Assembly (NCBI GenBank): GCA_016938235.1 | Contig: JAFGVA010000005.1 | Span: forward strand, 1-36,233 | Direction of reading: 5' to 3' | Origin: Bacteroidales bacterium | GTDB lineage: Bacteria > Bacteroidota > Bacteroidia > Bacteroidales > UBA10428 | DNA: 36,233 bases | Shown here: positions 25,578 through 34,487 of the stretch, one piece after another | Numbering within the stretch: position 1 is the first letter of the stretch | Layout: every line of letters starts with the position of its first letter | Notes under the pieces: model-generated | Seen by the model: only the letters and a program-made list of their open reading frames with translations | Told to the model about the DNA's origin: nothing | Databases searched by the model: none | Made by a program: the position numbers and the translations under genes

Positions 25578-26837
25578 TTATGCATTAAGCAATGAAGCAA
25601 TTTTGTCTGATTTGTATTCTCCGGCTTCGAGCTTCGCCTTAACTTCTTTAAAGCTTTTTATTGTGTAGTCAACATCTTCGAACGTATGTGCAGCTGTAGG
25701 TATAATACGCAACATAATTACACCTTTAGGTACAACCGGGTAAATTACCATGGAGCAGAAAATGCTGTAATTTTCACGTAAATCAATAACAACATTGGTA
25801 GCTTCAGCAACATTACCCTGAAGAAATACGGGAGTAACAGGAGAGGCAGATTCACCCAAATCAAATCCGTTTTCTTTTAAGCCACTTTGAAGCCTGTTAA
25901 CAATTGCCCAAAGATGTTCACGTAAACTACTTTCTGTTTTTAATAATTCTAATCTTTTTAATGCGCCAATGGTCATAGGCATAGGCAAAGATTTCGCAAA
26001 AGTTTGCGAACGCATGTTATAACGCAGGTAGTTAATAACATCTTCTTCACCGGCAACGAATGCTCCAATACCTGCCATGGCTTTAGCAAATGTTGAGAAG
26101 TACAAATCAATTCCGTCCTGAACGCCAAAATGCTCACCTGTACCGGCACCAGTTTTTCCCATGGTACCAAAACCGTGCGCATCATCAACCAGTAAGCGGA
26201 AGCTGAATTTTTTCTTGAGAGCAACTATTTCATCAAGTTTTCCCAGGTCACCAGCCATTCCAAAAACACCTTCGGTAATTACCATAATTCCACCACCGGT
26301 TTCTTCAGCATTTTTTGTTGCAAACTGAAGCATTTTCTCACAGCGAGCAATGTCGTTATGTGGAAATACGAAACTTTTTCCGCCAGTTGCTTTATGCAGG
26401 AAAATGCCATCCATAATACAGGCATGCGATTCAGAATCATAAACGATAACATCTTTCCTGCTACACATTGTCTGAACAATCGAAACCATTCCCTGGTATC
26501 CGTAATTCAACAGGAAAGAATCCTGTTTCCCTACAAAATCAGCAAGTTTAGATTCAAGTTCTTCATGATATTTAGTCTGACCTGACATCATACGGGCACC
26601 CATTGGGTATGCCATACCCCATTCTTCGGCAGCTTGTGCATCAGCTTTTCTTACTTCAGGATGGTTGGCCAATCCGATGTAATTATTTAAACTCCAGGTT
26701 AAAACTTCTTTTCCTCGAAATTTCATGCGAGGCATTATTTCACCTTCTAATTTTGGAAACATGAAATAACCATGTGCAATCTTCTGGTATTGTCCTAACG
26801 GACCTCTATCCATCTTTATTTTATCAAAAATATCCAC
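25578..26837 (-). CDS. PLP-dependent alpha-oxoamine synthase family enzyme
   Basis: This enzyme has 419 residues with fold-type I PLP features: LVDDAHGFGTMGKTGAGTGE (the aspartate and histidine contacting PLP) and the Schiff-base lysine K252 in FSTFAKAMAGIG. The family joins an amino acid and an acyl-CoA with loss of CO2: serine palmitoyltransferase, 2-amino-3-ketobutyrate CoA ligase, 8-amino-7-oxononanoate synthase. The start (GPLGQYQKIAHGYFMFPKLE) and RMMSGQTKYHEELE differ from the usual GSRFLNGT of well-known serine palmitoyltransferases, so it may be a distinct Bacteroidota subgroup. Serine palmitoyltransferase for sphingolipid synthesis is a reasonable guess but unproven. A strong Bacteroidota promoter lies 26 bases upstream. 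Confidence 0.85.
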   Translation of the reverse strand: MDIFDKIKMDRGPLGQYQKIAHGYFMFPKLEGEIMPRMKFRGKEVLTWSLNNYIGLANHPEVRKADAQAAEEWGMAYPMGARMMSGQTKYHEELESKLADFVGKQDSFLLNYGYQGMVSIVQTMCSRKDVIVYDSESHACIMDGIFLHKATGGKSFVFPHNDIARCEKMLQFATKNAEETGGGIMVITEGVFGMAGDLGKLDEIVALKKKFSFRLLVDDAHGFGTMGKTGAGTGEHFGVQDGIDLYFSTFAKAMAGIGAFVAGEEDVINYLRYNMRSQTFAKSLPMPMTIGALKRLELLKTESSLREHLWAIVNRLQSGLKENGFDLGESASPVTPVFLQGNVAEATNVVIDLRENYSIFCSMVIYPVVPKGVIMLRIIPTAAHTFEDVDYTIKSFKEVKAKLEAGEYKSDKIASLLNA

Positions 26838-26862
26838 GGCGTTTGTGTTTTAAATTCCAGCA

Positions 26863-26893
26863 CAAATGTAATTTTTTTTAAATTCTTAGCAAA
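26863..26893 (-). promoter_or_regulatory. Bacteroidota sigma-ABfr-type promoter for the PLP-enzyme gene
   Basis: On the minus strand TTTG (26893-26890) is followed by exactly 19 bases and then TACATTTG (26870-26863). This matches the Bacteroidota -33/-7 consensus TTTG-N19-21-TAnnTTTG. The expected start of transcription is near 26856, giving a leader of about 20 bases before the ATG at 26837. Confidence 0.75.
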
Positions 26894-26951
26894 CCAAATA
26901 ATTATCATAGATTTTATGCGTTGTAAAATGTGTTTAATTGTCAGAATTTTA

Positions 26952-26959
26952 TAAATTTG
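26952..26959 (+). promoter_or_regulatory. Candidate -7 element for the bamD gene set
   Basis: TAAATTTG at 26952-26959 fits TAnnTTTG. The -33 region is weak (ATGTG around 26928-26932). The -7 element is only 15 bases from the ATG at 26974, so the leader would be very short. Confidence 0.45.
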
Positions 26960-26973
26960 CGCGATAATTTTTT

Positions 26974-27813
26974 ATGATGGTTCAGAAAAGACTAATTATT
27001 TACCTTTCAGCAATTGCTCTCATATTTACTTCATGTACAGGTTATGAAAAATTGCTTAAAAGCAACGATTATAAATTAAAATACGATGAAGCAATACGGT
27101 ACTACGCTGAAGAAGACTATTACAGGGCTCAGACGCTTTTTGATCAAATAGCTCCGGTATACAGGGGTGCAGAACAGGCAGATAGCGTTTATTATCTTCA
27201 GGCTATGTGCTATTTTAATCAAAGAGATTATATTTTGGCCGGGCATTACTTCTCAACCTTTGCCCGTACATATGGCGGTAGTCCGTTTGTTGAAGAAGCT
27301 GATTATATGGCTGCTTATTGTTATTATATGAATTCTCCACGACCAGAGCTGGATCAGGAAAATACTGTAATGGCAATACAAACCTTTCAAATGTATTTGT
27401 TGAAATATCCCACAAGTGAGAAAGCTGAAGAAGCCAGGGGGTATATCAAAGAGTTACAGGAAAAACTGGTTGAGAAGTCGTTTATTTCTGCACGCTTATA
27501 TTATGATCTCGAAGACTATAAAGCTTCGCTGGTTGCATTAAATAACAGTCTGTTGGAATATCCCGAAAGTGATCACCGGGAACAAATTATGTTTATGATC
27601 GTTAAATCCAGCTATATGCTTGCCGATGGAAGTATTCCGTCAAAACAAAAAGAAAGATTTCAGGCAGCTTTAGATGAATACTATTCATTTAAAGCAGAAT
27701 ATCCTGAAAGTAAATATATGCGTGAAGCGGAAAGATATTTCAAAGCAACAGCAAAATATTTAGGCGGCGATGCTGAAATATCTGATGATATAGAAGAAAC
27801 AAGTTTAAATTAA
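26974..27813 (+). CDS. bamD: Outer membrane assembly lipoprotein BamD
   Basis: The 279-residue lipoprotein has a signal ending IFTSC with lipid cysteine C21. TPR-like helical repeats follow: YEKLLKSNDYKLKYDEAIRY, YRAQTLFDQIAPVYRG, YFSTFARTYGGSPFVEEADY, YLLKYPTSEKAEEA. This is the Bacteroidota form of BamD, part of the BAM complex inserting beta-barrels into the outer membrane. Two ATGs are adjacent (26974 and 26977); either may serve. It begins a rightward cluster with rpoZ (14 bases downstream) and coaBC, an order common in Bacteroidota. Confidence 0.93.
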   Translation: MMVQKRLIIYLSAIALIFTSCTGYEKLLKSNDYKLKYDEAIRYYAEEDYYRAQTLFDQIAPVYRGAEQADSVYYLQAMCYFNQRDYILAGHYFSTFARTYGGSPFVEEADYMAAYCYYMNSPRPELDQENTVMAIQTFQMYLLKYPTSEKAEEARGYIKELQEKLVEKSFISARLYYDLEDYKASLVALNNSLLEYPESDHREQIMFMIVKSSYMLADGSIPSKQKERFQAALDEYYSFKAEYPESKYMREAERYFKATAKYLGGDAEISDDIEETSLN

Positions 27814-27827
27814 TCAATTTATAAAAA

Positions 27828-28142
27828 ATGGATTATAAAAAATCGAAAGCACCATCCTCAACCATTACTCGTAATACTCATGAGCTGGAACTGAAAGCTG
27901 AGAATATTTATGAAGCTGTTGTAATTGTTGGTAAAAGAGCTAATCAGATTGGAATGGAAATTAAAGAAGAGCTTAATCAAAAGCTTGAAGAGTTTGCGAA
28001 TTATACCGATAATCTTGAGGAGGTTTTTGAAAACAGGGAACAAATTGAAATTTCAAGATTTTATGAGCGTTTGCCTAAGCCAACTCTTATTGCGCTTGAT
28101 GAATTAATGAACGATCAGATTACAATTAAAAAGCATGAATAA
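27828..28142 (+). CDS. rpoZ: RNA polymerase omega subunit, Bacteroidota type
   Basis: The 104 residues match the Bacteroidota omega family: DYKKSKAPSSTITRNTHEL, NIYEAVVIVGKRANQIGMEI (the omega core, equivalent to the proteobacterial RARQ helix), and LPKPTLIALDELMNDQI. Omega assists assembly of the RNA polymerase beta' subunit. It sits between bamD and coaBC, 9 bases before the coaBC start, consistent with one transcript. The sequence is short and charged; the call rests on the helix motif and on this conserved position. Confidence 0.88.
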   Translation: MDYKKSKAPSSTITRNTHELELKAENIYEAVVIVGKRANQIGMEIKEELNQKLEEFANYTDNLEEVFENREQIEISRFYERLPKPTLIALDELMNDQITIKKHE

Positions 28143-28151
28143 AAGCTTATT

Positions 28152-29354
28152 GTGCTAAAAGACAAAAACATAATATTAGGAATAACAGGAAGTATAGCAG
28201 CCTACAAAGCTGCTATTCTTGTCAGGTTACTTATCAAACAAGGAGCTAATGTCAAAGTAATAATGACTCCTTTAGCAAAAGAATTCATTACACCCTTAAC
28301 CTTAGCTACCCTTTCAAAAAACCCAATTTTGGTTGATTTTTTCAATCCCGAGAATGGAGATTGGAATAGTCATGTAGATCTTGGTTTGTGGGCCGATGCT
28401 TATCTGATTGCTCCGGCTACAGCCAATACAATAGCTAAAATGGCAACAGGAATAGCTGATAACCTGTTACTTACAACATATCTTTCGGCCCGCTGTCCGG
28501 TTTTTGTGGCGCCGGCAATGGATTTAGATATGTATCAGCATCAGACAACTCAAAAAAATATAGAAATTCTTAAGTCATTCGGCAACCAGATATTAGAGCC
28601 TGCTACCGGTGAACTTGCATCAGGATTAGAAGGTAAAGGTCGCATGGATGAGCCTGAAAATATAGTGTCTGCATTAAATACATTCTTTCAAAAAAAAAAG
28701 TTAAGTGAGCCCCTTAAGGGGAAAAGAATTTTGATTACTGCCGGACCAACTCATGAACTTATTGACCCCGTTCGGTTTATCGGAAATTATTCCTCAGGAA
28801 AAATGGGGTACGCCCTGGCAGAACAGGCAGCTTTGATGGGAGCAGATGTCACTTTAGTTTCCGGGCCGGTTTCCATCTCTTGCAATCAGTCAGCGGTTAA
28901 AGTTTTAAAAGTCAGATCTGCTGAAGAAATGCACAATCAGGTTAAGAAACTTAAAGATGAAGCGAAAATAATAATTCTTGCTGCAGCTGTTGCTGACTTT
29001 ACTCCAGAAGAAGTTTCTGACAAAAAAATAAAGGATAAAACCAAATTAATTCTTAACCTGAAACCTACTGTTGACATTGCCTTTGAGTTGGGCAAAACAA
29101 AAAAACAAGATCAGAAAATTATTGGCTTTGCTTTGGAAACTCATAACGAAGTGGAGAATGCAACCAATAAGTTACAAAAGAAAAATTTCGATTTGATAGT
29201 ATTGAATTCTTTGAAACATGCCGGAGCCGGATTTCAGCATGATACGAATAAAATTTCGATTATTGACAGGCACAATAATGTGCAGAATTTCGAGTTAAAA
29301 TCAAAAAGAGATGTCGCTTTCGATATTTTGGAAGCTATTTTGAAATTGGATTAA
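28152..29354 (+). CDS. coaBC: Bifunctional phosphopantothenoylcysteine decarboxylase/synthase
   Basis: The 400-residue CoA-biosynthesis enzyme adds cysteine to 4'-phosphopantothenate (CoaB, C-terminal) and decarboxylates the product (CoaC, N-terminal, FMN). CoaC motifs: GITGSIAAYKA, the catalytic histidine in HVDLGLWADAYLIAPATANT, and VAPAMDLDMY. CoaB motifs: ILITAGPTHELIDPVRFIGN and SSGKMGYALAEQA. The start is GTG 28152, since LKDKNIILGITGS aligns with the usual N-terminus and no ATG is near. Both halves have family-typical length. Confidence 0.96.
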   Translation: MLKDKNIILGITGSIAAYKAAILVRLLIKQGANVKVIMTPLAKEFITPLTLATLSKNPILVDFFNPENGDWNSHVDLGLWADAYLIAPATANTIAKMATGIADNLLLTTYLSARCPVFVAPAMDLDMYQHQTTQKNIEILKSFGNQILEPATGELASGLEGKGRMDEPENIVSALNTFFQKKKLSEPLKGKRILITAGPTHELIDPVRFIGNYSSGKMGYALAEQAALMGADVTLVSGPVSISCNQSAVKVLKVRSAEEMHNQVKKLKDEAKIIILAAAVADFTPEEVSDKKIKDKTKLILNLKPTVDIAFELGKTKKQDQKIIGFALETHNEVENATNKLQKKNFDLIVLNSLKHAGAGFQHDTNKISIIDRHNNVQNFELKSKRDVAFDILEAILKLD

Positions 29355-29382
29355 CTCAGAACCAGTTATAAAAATAAAGCTT

Positions 29383-30294
29383 ATGCTTAGTAAAGTGTTA
29401 TTCGGATTTGCATTGCTTATATATAGTTTTTTCAGCCTTTCGGCCCAGGAACTTAATTGTAATTTCACAATAAATACCAGCAAGATACAGGGTACTAACA
29501 AGCAGGTATTTACTGCAATGGAAGAGGCTATTCGCGATTTTCTGAATAATACTGTTTTTACAAACCATGTGTATGAGGCAAATGAGCGTATCGAATGCAA
29601 TGTGTTGTTAGATATAAGCGATCAGCCAACTGCCAATGAGTTCTCCGGAAGGTTGCAGATTCAATCGCGTCGCCCGGTATTTGGCAGTTCATATAACTCT
29701 GTGCTTTTTAATTATATCGACGATGATGTTGAGTTTACCTACCAGGAAGGAGATCCTATCGAATTTTCAGAAAATACGTTTGTTTCTAACCTTTCATCTC
29801 TTCTTTCATATTATGCCTATGTAATTATCGGACTTGATTATGACTCTTTTTCAAATAAAGGAGGCACTCCGTTTTATACTATTGCTGAGAAAATAGTTAA
29901 TAATGCACGAACTACTAATTATTCAGGCTGGAATTCGGGAGATGATAAAGAAAGAAAAAACAGGTACTGGCTTATTGACAATCTGCTTGATTCAGATTAT
30001 GAGCCTTTACGAGAGTTTTATTACAAATACCACAGACTCGGATTAGATGTAATGGAAAACTCCGTTGAACAAGGCAAAGCAGAGATTCTGAGAACAGTTG
30101 AAATTCTGGAGCGATTTAATAATAACCGTCCCGATCCGTTTACATTCTTGCTTACCGTGGTAATGGACAGTAAAGCAACCGAGATGGTGAGTGTGTTTTC
30201 TGAATCGCCCGAAGCGCAAAAGGCCAAAGTGTATAAAATACTAACAACAATTGATCCTGCCGGGGGTACAAAATATAACCCTTTAAAAAACTGA
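29383..30294 (+). CDS. DUF4835-family exported protein
   Basis: The 303 residues begin with a signal peptide (LFGFALLIYSFFSLSAQ) and continue with features of the Bacteroidota DUF4835 family: ELNCNFTINTSKIQGTNKQV, RLQIQSRRPVFGSSYNSVLF, LDYDSFSNKGGTPFY and a C-terminal DPAGGTKYNPLKN-like tail. Members are found between coaBC and recN in many Bacteroidota. The mature protein is probably periplasmic; function is not established to my knowledge. It starts 28 bases after coaBC, in the same direction. Confidence 0.82.
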   Translation: MLSKVLFGFALLIYSFFSLSAQELNCNFTINTSKIQGTNKQVFTAMEEAIRDFLNNTVFTNHVYEANERIECNVLLDISDQPTANEFSGRLQIQSRRPVFGSSYNSVLFNYIDDDVEFTYQEGDPIEFSENTFVSNLSSLLSYYAYVIIGLDYDSFSNKGGTPFYTIAEKIVNNARTTNYSGWNSGDDKERKNRYWLIDNLLDSDYEPLREFYYKYHRLGLDVMENSVEQGKAEILRTVEILERFNNNRPDPFTFLLTVVMDSKATEMVSVFSESPEAQKAKVYKILTTIDPAGGTKYNPLKN

Positions 30295-30357
30295 CATCGT
30301 TCAAAAGATGTTCAAATATTTATTTTCAATTTTATGATTTGAAGGAAATTTATTCCT

Positions 30358-30365
30358 TAGTTTTG
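30358..30365 (+). promoter_or_regulatory. Candidate -7 element for recN
   Basis: TAGTTTTG at 30358-30365 fits TAnnTTTG and lies 17 bases upstream of the ATG at 30383. A TTTG at 30338-30341 is 16 bases upstream, shorter than the usual 19-21, so the -33 match is poor. Confidence 0.35.
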
Positions 30366-30382
30366 TTCCCAGGAAATTAGTT

Positions 30383-32035
30383 ATGCTTTTATCTATTAAA
30401 GTTAGGAATTATGCTCTTATTGAGGAGCTTAATGTAGATTTTCAGAAGGGATTGAATATCATTACCGGAGAGACCGGTGCCGGTAAATCAATTCTTTTGG
30501 GAGCGCTTGGCTTAATATTGGGCAAAAGAGCCGATACTTCTGTTATCAGTAATAAAGAGGGAAAATGTGTTGTTGAGGCTGAATTTAATATTTCGGGCTA
30601 TAAACTCGAATCTTATTTTATTGAAAACGATATAGATTTTGAACCTCATACGGTAATTCGCCGCGAAATATTAAATACAGGAAAATCAAGAGCCTTTATT
30701 AACGATACCCCTGTAACTCTTAACGTTTTGCAGGACATATCAGGCCAGTTGGTTGATATTCATTCTCAACATCAGAATTTAATGCTGAATAAGGATGAAT
30801 TTATATTACAAATAATCGACGCATTTGCTGGTAACGGTACATTTCTTATTGACTATCAGAAAAGTTTTACTGAATATAAAGTTCTGGAGAGGGATTACCA
30901 CAACAAACTTAAGGAATACAACCGTACGAAAGAGGAAAAAGAATTTATTGAACACCAGTTTAATGAGTTGGAAGCTGCAAAACTTGCCGAAGGTGAATTG
31001 TTGTCATTGGAACAAGAGCTTTCCGAACTGGAGAATGCAGGAGATATAAAACTGATTCTGCATGAAGCAACAAGCTTATTGGAACAGGAAGAAGCTGGAA
31101 TTCTTGATAAGCTTAGTAAGCTTGAAAGCAGATTAGGTAAAATATCGGGCATGTATTCAAAGGCAGATGGAATGCTCGAACGTATTCAGTCTGTAATTAT
31201 TGAACTTAAAGATTTACATACCGGGATTTCTGACAGCTTTGAGTCTCTTGAATTTGATCCCGGGAGACATGAACTGGTTCATGCCAGGTTAGATCTGTTG
31301 AATACACTTCTTCAGAAATACCGGTGTTCAGAAATTTCAGAACTTATTGTAAAACACGCTGATCTCCAGGCAAAGCTATCCATCGTAGTCGATGGGGAGT
31401 ATGAATTAAATAAGCTTAAGAAAGAACTTGAAAGTTCCAGAGCAAAAATTGAAGCAATTGCAAATACTCTAATGCAAAGAAGAACTGATTGTTTTCCTGC
31501 TCTAATTAAAAACATTAAAAGTTTATTGTCCGAATTGGGCTTAGAGCATGCTCAACTTACCTTTGAGAGAGACTCAAAAGAACTATCACCAGATGGCACC
31601 GATGTTATTCAATTTTTGTTTTCAGCAAATAAAAATCATCCATTGCAGGAAATATCAAAAGTGGCTTCCGGAGGAGAATTGTCAAGATTAATGCTTGCAA
31701 TAAAATCAATTCTTGCCGGTTCTACAGGGATGCCAACCTTGATTTTGGATGAAATTGATACGGGAGTTTCCGGCGAAATTGCTGATAAAGTAGGAAAGAT
31801 TATCAGCAGCATGAGTAGTAACATCCAGATAATTAATATAACTCACTTGCCCCAGGTAGCAAGTAAAGGAGAAGTTCATTTCCTTGTATATAAAGACCAT
31901 CAGTCCGATCTAAGTAAAACTCTTATAAAACAATTAAATGAAGAAGAAAGGCTTTTCGAAATTGCAAAAATGTTAAGCGGCGAAAAGCTGACCGATGCCG
32001 CACTCGAAAATGCCAAAGTTCTTCTTGGGATGTAA
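30383..32035 (+). CDS. recN: DNA repair ATPase RecN
   Basis: This SMC-like repair protein of 550 residues is cytoplasmic and acts in double-strand break repair by recombination. The N-terminal Walker A is GETGAGKSILLG, followed by the coiled-coil arms (about 150-380). The C-terminal half has the ABC signature VASGGELSRLMLAIKSIL and Walker B LILDEIDTGVSGEIADKVGK, then THLPQVASKGEVHFLVYK. An AGGA lies about 8 bases before the ATG. It follows the DUF4835 gene in the conserved bamD cluster. Confidence 0.97.
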   Translation: MLLSIKVRNYALIEELNVDFQKGLNIITGETGAGKSILLGALGLILGKRADTSVISNKEGKCVVEAEFNISGYKLESYFIENDIDFEPHTVIRREILNTGKSRAFINDTPVTLNVLQDISGQLVDIHSQHQNLMLNKDEFILQIIDAFAGNGTFLIDYQKSFTEYKVLERDYHNKLKEYNRTKEEKEFIEHQFNELEAAKLAEGELLSLEQELSELENAGDIKLILHEATSLLEQEEAGILDKLSKLESRLGKISGMYSKADGMLERIQSVIIELKDLHTGISDSFESLEFDPGRHELVHARLDLLNTLLQKYRCSEISELIVKHADLQAKLSIVVDGEYELNKLKKELESSRAKIEAIANTLMQRRTDCFPALIKNIKSLLSELGLEHAQLTFERDSKELSPDGTDVIQFLFSANKNHPLQEISKVASGGELSRLMLAIKSILAGSTGMPTLILDEIDTGVSGEIADKVGKIISSMSSNIQIINITHLPQVASKGEVHFLVYKDHQSDLSKTLIKQLNEEERLFEIAKMLSGEKLTDAALENAKVLLGM

Positions 32036-32090
32036 TTTACAGTACATTAAACCATAATCCTCTTTAATTGTTATCTGTTTTTTGCATGCA

Positions 32091-32138
32091 TTTAAAGAAA
32101 CTAAAGTATTAGCAATAAATTTGTAAGGTTTTAACCTT
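32091..32138 (+). promoter_or_regulatory. fabI promoter with leader palindrome
   Basis: TTTA (32091-32094) is followed after 21 bases by TAAATTTG (32116-32123), close to the Bacteroidota promoter consensus. A 14-base inverted repeat, aaggtt-tt-aacctt (32125-32138), immediately follows, overlapping the probable transcription start. It could be a repressor site. The fabI ATG is 20 bases further on. Confidence 0.5.
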
Positions 32139-32158
32139 TAATTAGAATATATAAAAAT

Positions 32159-32995
32159 ATGGCTTATAATTTATTAAAAGGAAAGCGTGGAATTATTTTT
32201 GGTGCGCTTAATGACCAATCCATTGCATGGAAAGTTGCATTAAAGGCACATGAAGAAGGTGCAAAATTTACCTTAACCAATACACCCGTTGCCTTACGCA
32301 TGGGTGAAATGGATGAGCTTTCTAAAGTTACCGGAGCAGAGATAATTCCTGCCGATGCAACCGATGTGGATCAATTAGAAGAGTTGGTATCAAAATCGAT
32401 GGAGATACTCGGCGGGAAGATTGATTTTATCCTGCATTCCATAGGTATGTCGCCAAATGTTAGAAAAGGATTGACATACGATAAGTTGAACTACGATTAT
32501 TATCACAAAACGCTGGATATATCAGCTTTATCGTTTCATAAAGTATTATTGGTTTGCCGGAAACTCGATGCTATTACAGAATGGGGGTCAGTTGTAGCCT
32601 TGTCTTATGTTGCTGCTCAACGTACTTTATACGGGTATAACGATATGGCAGATGCAAAATCATTACTGGAATCAATTGCCAGAAGCTTTGGTTATATTTA
32701 TGGCAGAGATAAGAAAATAAGGGTTAACACCATTTCTCAATCGCCTACAATGACCACTGCTGGAAGCGGTGTTAAAGGTATCGACAGGCTCCTTGATTTC
32801 TCAGAACGTATGTCGCCATTGGGCAATGCATCGGCAGATGATTGCGCAAACTATTGTGTTGTAATGTTTTCTGATTTAACCCGGAAAGTTACCATGCAGA
32901 ACCTCTTCCACGACGGAGGTTTCTCTAGTATGGGCATGAGTTTAAGGGCTATGGATCAGTACGATAAGAGTTTTAACGATTGTGTGGGAGATTAA
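32159..32995 (+). CDS. fabI: Enoyl-[acyl-carrier-protein] reductase, FabI type
   Basis: The 278-residue SDR enzyme reduces enoyl-ACP with NAD(P)H in the last step of each fatty-acid elongation cycle. The nucleotide-binding start is GIIFGALNDQSIAWKVA. Y150, Y160 and K167 have the same spacing as E. coli FabI Y146, Y156 and K163 (SYVAA and YNDMADAKSLLE). The C-terminal SPTMTTAGSGVKGIDRLLDF and ending NLFHDGGFSSMGM are of the FabI type. The family is the target of triclosan and related inhibitors. It is followed by an intrinsic terminator. Confidence 0.95.
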   Translation: MAYNLLKGKRGIIFGALNDQSIAWKVALKAHEEGAKFTLTNTPVALRMGEMDELSKVTGAEIIPADATDVDQLEELVSKSMEILGGKIDFILHSIGMSPNVRKGLTYDKLNYDYYHKTLDISALSFHKVLLVCRKLDAITEWGSVVALSYVAAQRTLYGYNDMADAKSLLESIARSFGYIYGRDKKIRVNTISQSPTMTTAGSGVKGIDRLLDFSERMSPLGNASADDCANYCVVMFSDLTRKVTMQNLFHDGGFSSMGMSLRAMDQYDKSFNDCVGD

Positions 32996-33021
32996 AAGAA
33001 TTTAAAAGTTGTAATTTACTG

Positions 33022-33053
33022 AAAAGCAGGCATGGATTAGTCCTGCTTTTTTT
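33022..33053 (+). terminator. Intrinsic terminator after fabI
   Basis: Stem arms aaaagcagg (33022-33030) and cctgctttt (33042-33050) pair perfectly over 9 bases around an 11-base loop. A run of T continues to 33053. It is 27 bases beyond the fabI stop. Confidence 0.88.
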
Positions 33054-33119
33054 GTTGTCTTTTCTAAAAGGTTTTTGGATAAACAATTTTGTTATATTCG
33101 TTTATTAATTCTCATATTT

Positions 33120-34364
33120 ATGATTGTTCTGCTGGTTTTCATTTATGTTTTCACCCCCTTTCTAATAATTTTCCTAACAGAAAAGTATTCTTTTTTTAAT
33201 AAAGTTGGCGCAATAATTATTGCCTATATTTTTGGCTTAATTTTGGGTCATATAGGTATACTACCTCACCCAAGCGAAGCGCTATATCATCTGATGGAAT
33301 CGAAAGAAATAGTTAATAACCAGGTAATTTCAGATAAAATAGTACAAGGAGAGTTAGTTGCATCAGATTTATCTGCTTTCAGAATTTTTAATCTTCAGGA
33401 TTTATTTACCAATATTACGATACCTCTTTCCTTGCCTTTATTGCTTTTCTCACTGCAGATAAAATTATGGATACGTATGTCGGTAACGACTTTAATATCA
33501 ATGTTGTTGGCTATTTTAGGTGTTGTGGTTTTTATAGTTATTGGCTATTATGTTTGGGGCGATGACTTGCACGATGCAAATAAAATTGCGGGCATGATGG
33601 TTGGTTTATATACCGGTGGAACACCCAACCTTGCAGCCCTTAAGCAAAGTTTGAATGTTGATGTGGAAACTTACCTTATGACCCATACCTACGATACAGC
33701 TGTTGGGGTGCTATATTTATTTTTTCTTATAACCTTTGGAAAAGATATTCTCAGAAAATTTCTGAGACCTTATCCGAAGCTGGAAGTTGAAGTTATTGAA
33801 GATGCTAAGGCATTTAGTGAGAACGCCTACGATGGAATCTTTTCAAAAAAGACCATGTCAGGATTGTTGGTTGCATTATCAATTACAATTTTAATAGTTG
33901 GTGTTTCAGCAGGATTAGGTATGCTGGTCGATAAAAAATCATTTATGTTAACAGTTATCTTATCCATCACAACTTTAAGCATACTTGCCTCTTTCATTTC
34001 GAGCATAAATAAAATTGAGAAAACGTTTGAGCTGGGAATGTATTTTATTATTGTATTTAGTGTTGTTGTAGCATCAATGGCAGATATCAGCAAACTAATA
34101 CATATTACTCCCGCGCTATTCATCTATATTACAGTAGTTTATTTCGGAGCTTTGTTTCTGCATGGCATTTTATCAAAGATATTCAAAGTTGATGCTGACA
34201 CCCTGATGGTTACTTCCACTGCTCTGCTTTGCTCACCTCCGTTTGTGCCTTTAGTTGCTGGAGCCTTAAAAAACAAGGAAGTAATCGTTTCCGGATTAAC
34301 GGTTGGAATTATGGGCTACGCAATTGGCAATTACCTGGGGATATTATTAGCAGGTTTGTTATAA
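33120..34364 (+). CDS. DUF819-family integral membrane protein
   Basis: A polytopic protein of 414 residues with about 10-12 hydrophobic segments and the DUF819 (YjcL-like) features: LFTNITIPLSLPLLLFSLQI, GMMVGLYTGGTPNLAALKQS in the first half, and LLCSPPFVPLVAGALKNKEV with a Gly-rich end in the second. The two halves suggest an internal repeat typical of transporters. ATG 33120 was preferred; the frame also opens at TTG 33075, adding 15 residues. The fabI terminator separates it from fabI. Substrate is not established for the family. Confidence 0.82.
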   Translation: MIVLLVFIYVFTPFLIIFLTEKYSFFNKVGAIIIAYIFGLILGHIGILPHPSEALYHLMESKEIVNNQVISDKIVQGELVASDLSAFRIFNLQDLFTNITIPLSLPLLLFSLQIKLWIRMSVTTLISMLLAILGVVVFIVIGYYVWGDDLHDANKIAGMMVGLYTGGTPNLAALKQSLNVDVETYLMTHTYDTAVGVLYLFFLITFGKDILRKFLRPYPKLEVEVIEDAKAFSENAYDGIFSKKTMSGLLVALSITILIVGVSAGLGMLVDKKSFMLTVILSITTLSILASFISSINKIEKTFELGMYFIIVFSVVVASMADISKLIHITPALFIYITVVYFGALFLHGILSKIFKVDADTLMVTSTALLCSPPFVPLVAGALKNKEVIVSGLTVGIMGYAIGNYLGILLAGLL

Positions 34365-34408
34365 ATTCTATGTGCGCTTTAGTGAAATTAAATTGAGAAT
34401 AATGAAAT

Positions 34409-34468
34409 GTGATCAGTGATCAGTGATCAGTGAACGGTGATCGGTGATCGGTGATCGGTCGGTGAACC
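34409..34468. repeat. Heptanucleotide tandem repeat (gtgatca/gtgatcg)
   Basis: Three copies of gtgatca (34409-34429), one gtgaacg (34430-34436), three copies of gtgatcg (34437-34457), a partial gtcg and a final gtgaacc (34462-34468). Six GATC sites lie at 7-base spacing apart from one gap. It occupies the intergenic space of two convergent transporter genes, and is followed by a repeated gaaccag word (gaaccaggaactttgaaccag). Confidence 0.85.
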
Positions 34469-34487
34469 AGGAACTTTGAACCAGAAA

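Noticed and set aside
25578-26837. Naming the PLP enzyme kbl, bioF or spt.
   Set aside because: Key blocks differ from each characterised subgroup, so only the family can be supported by eye.
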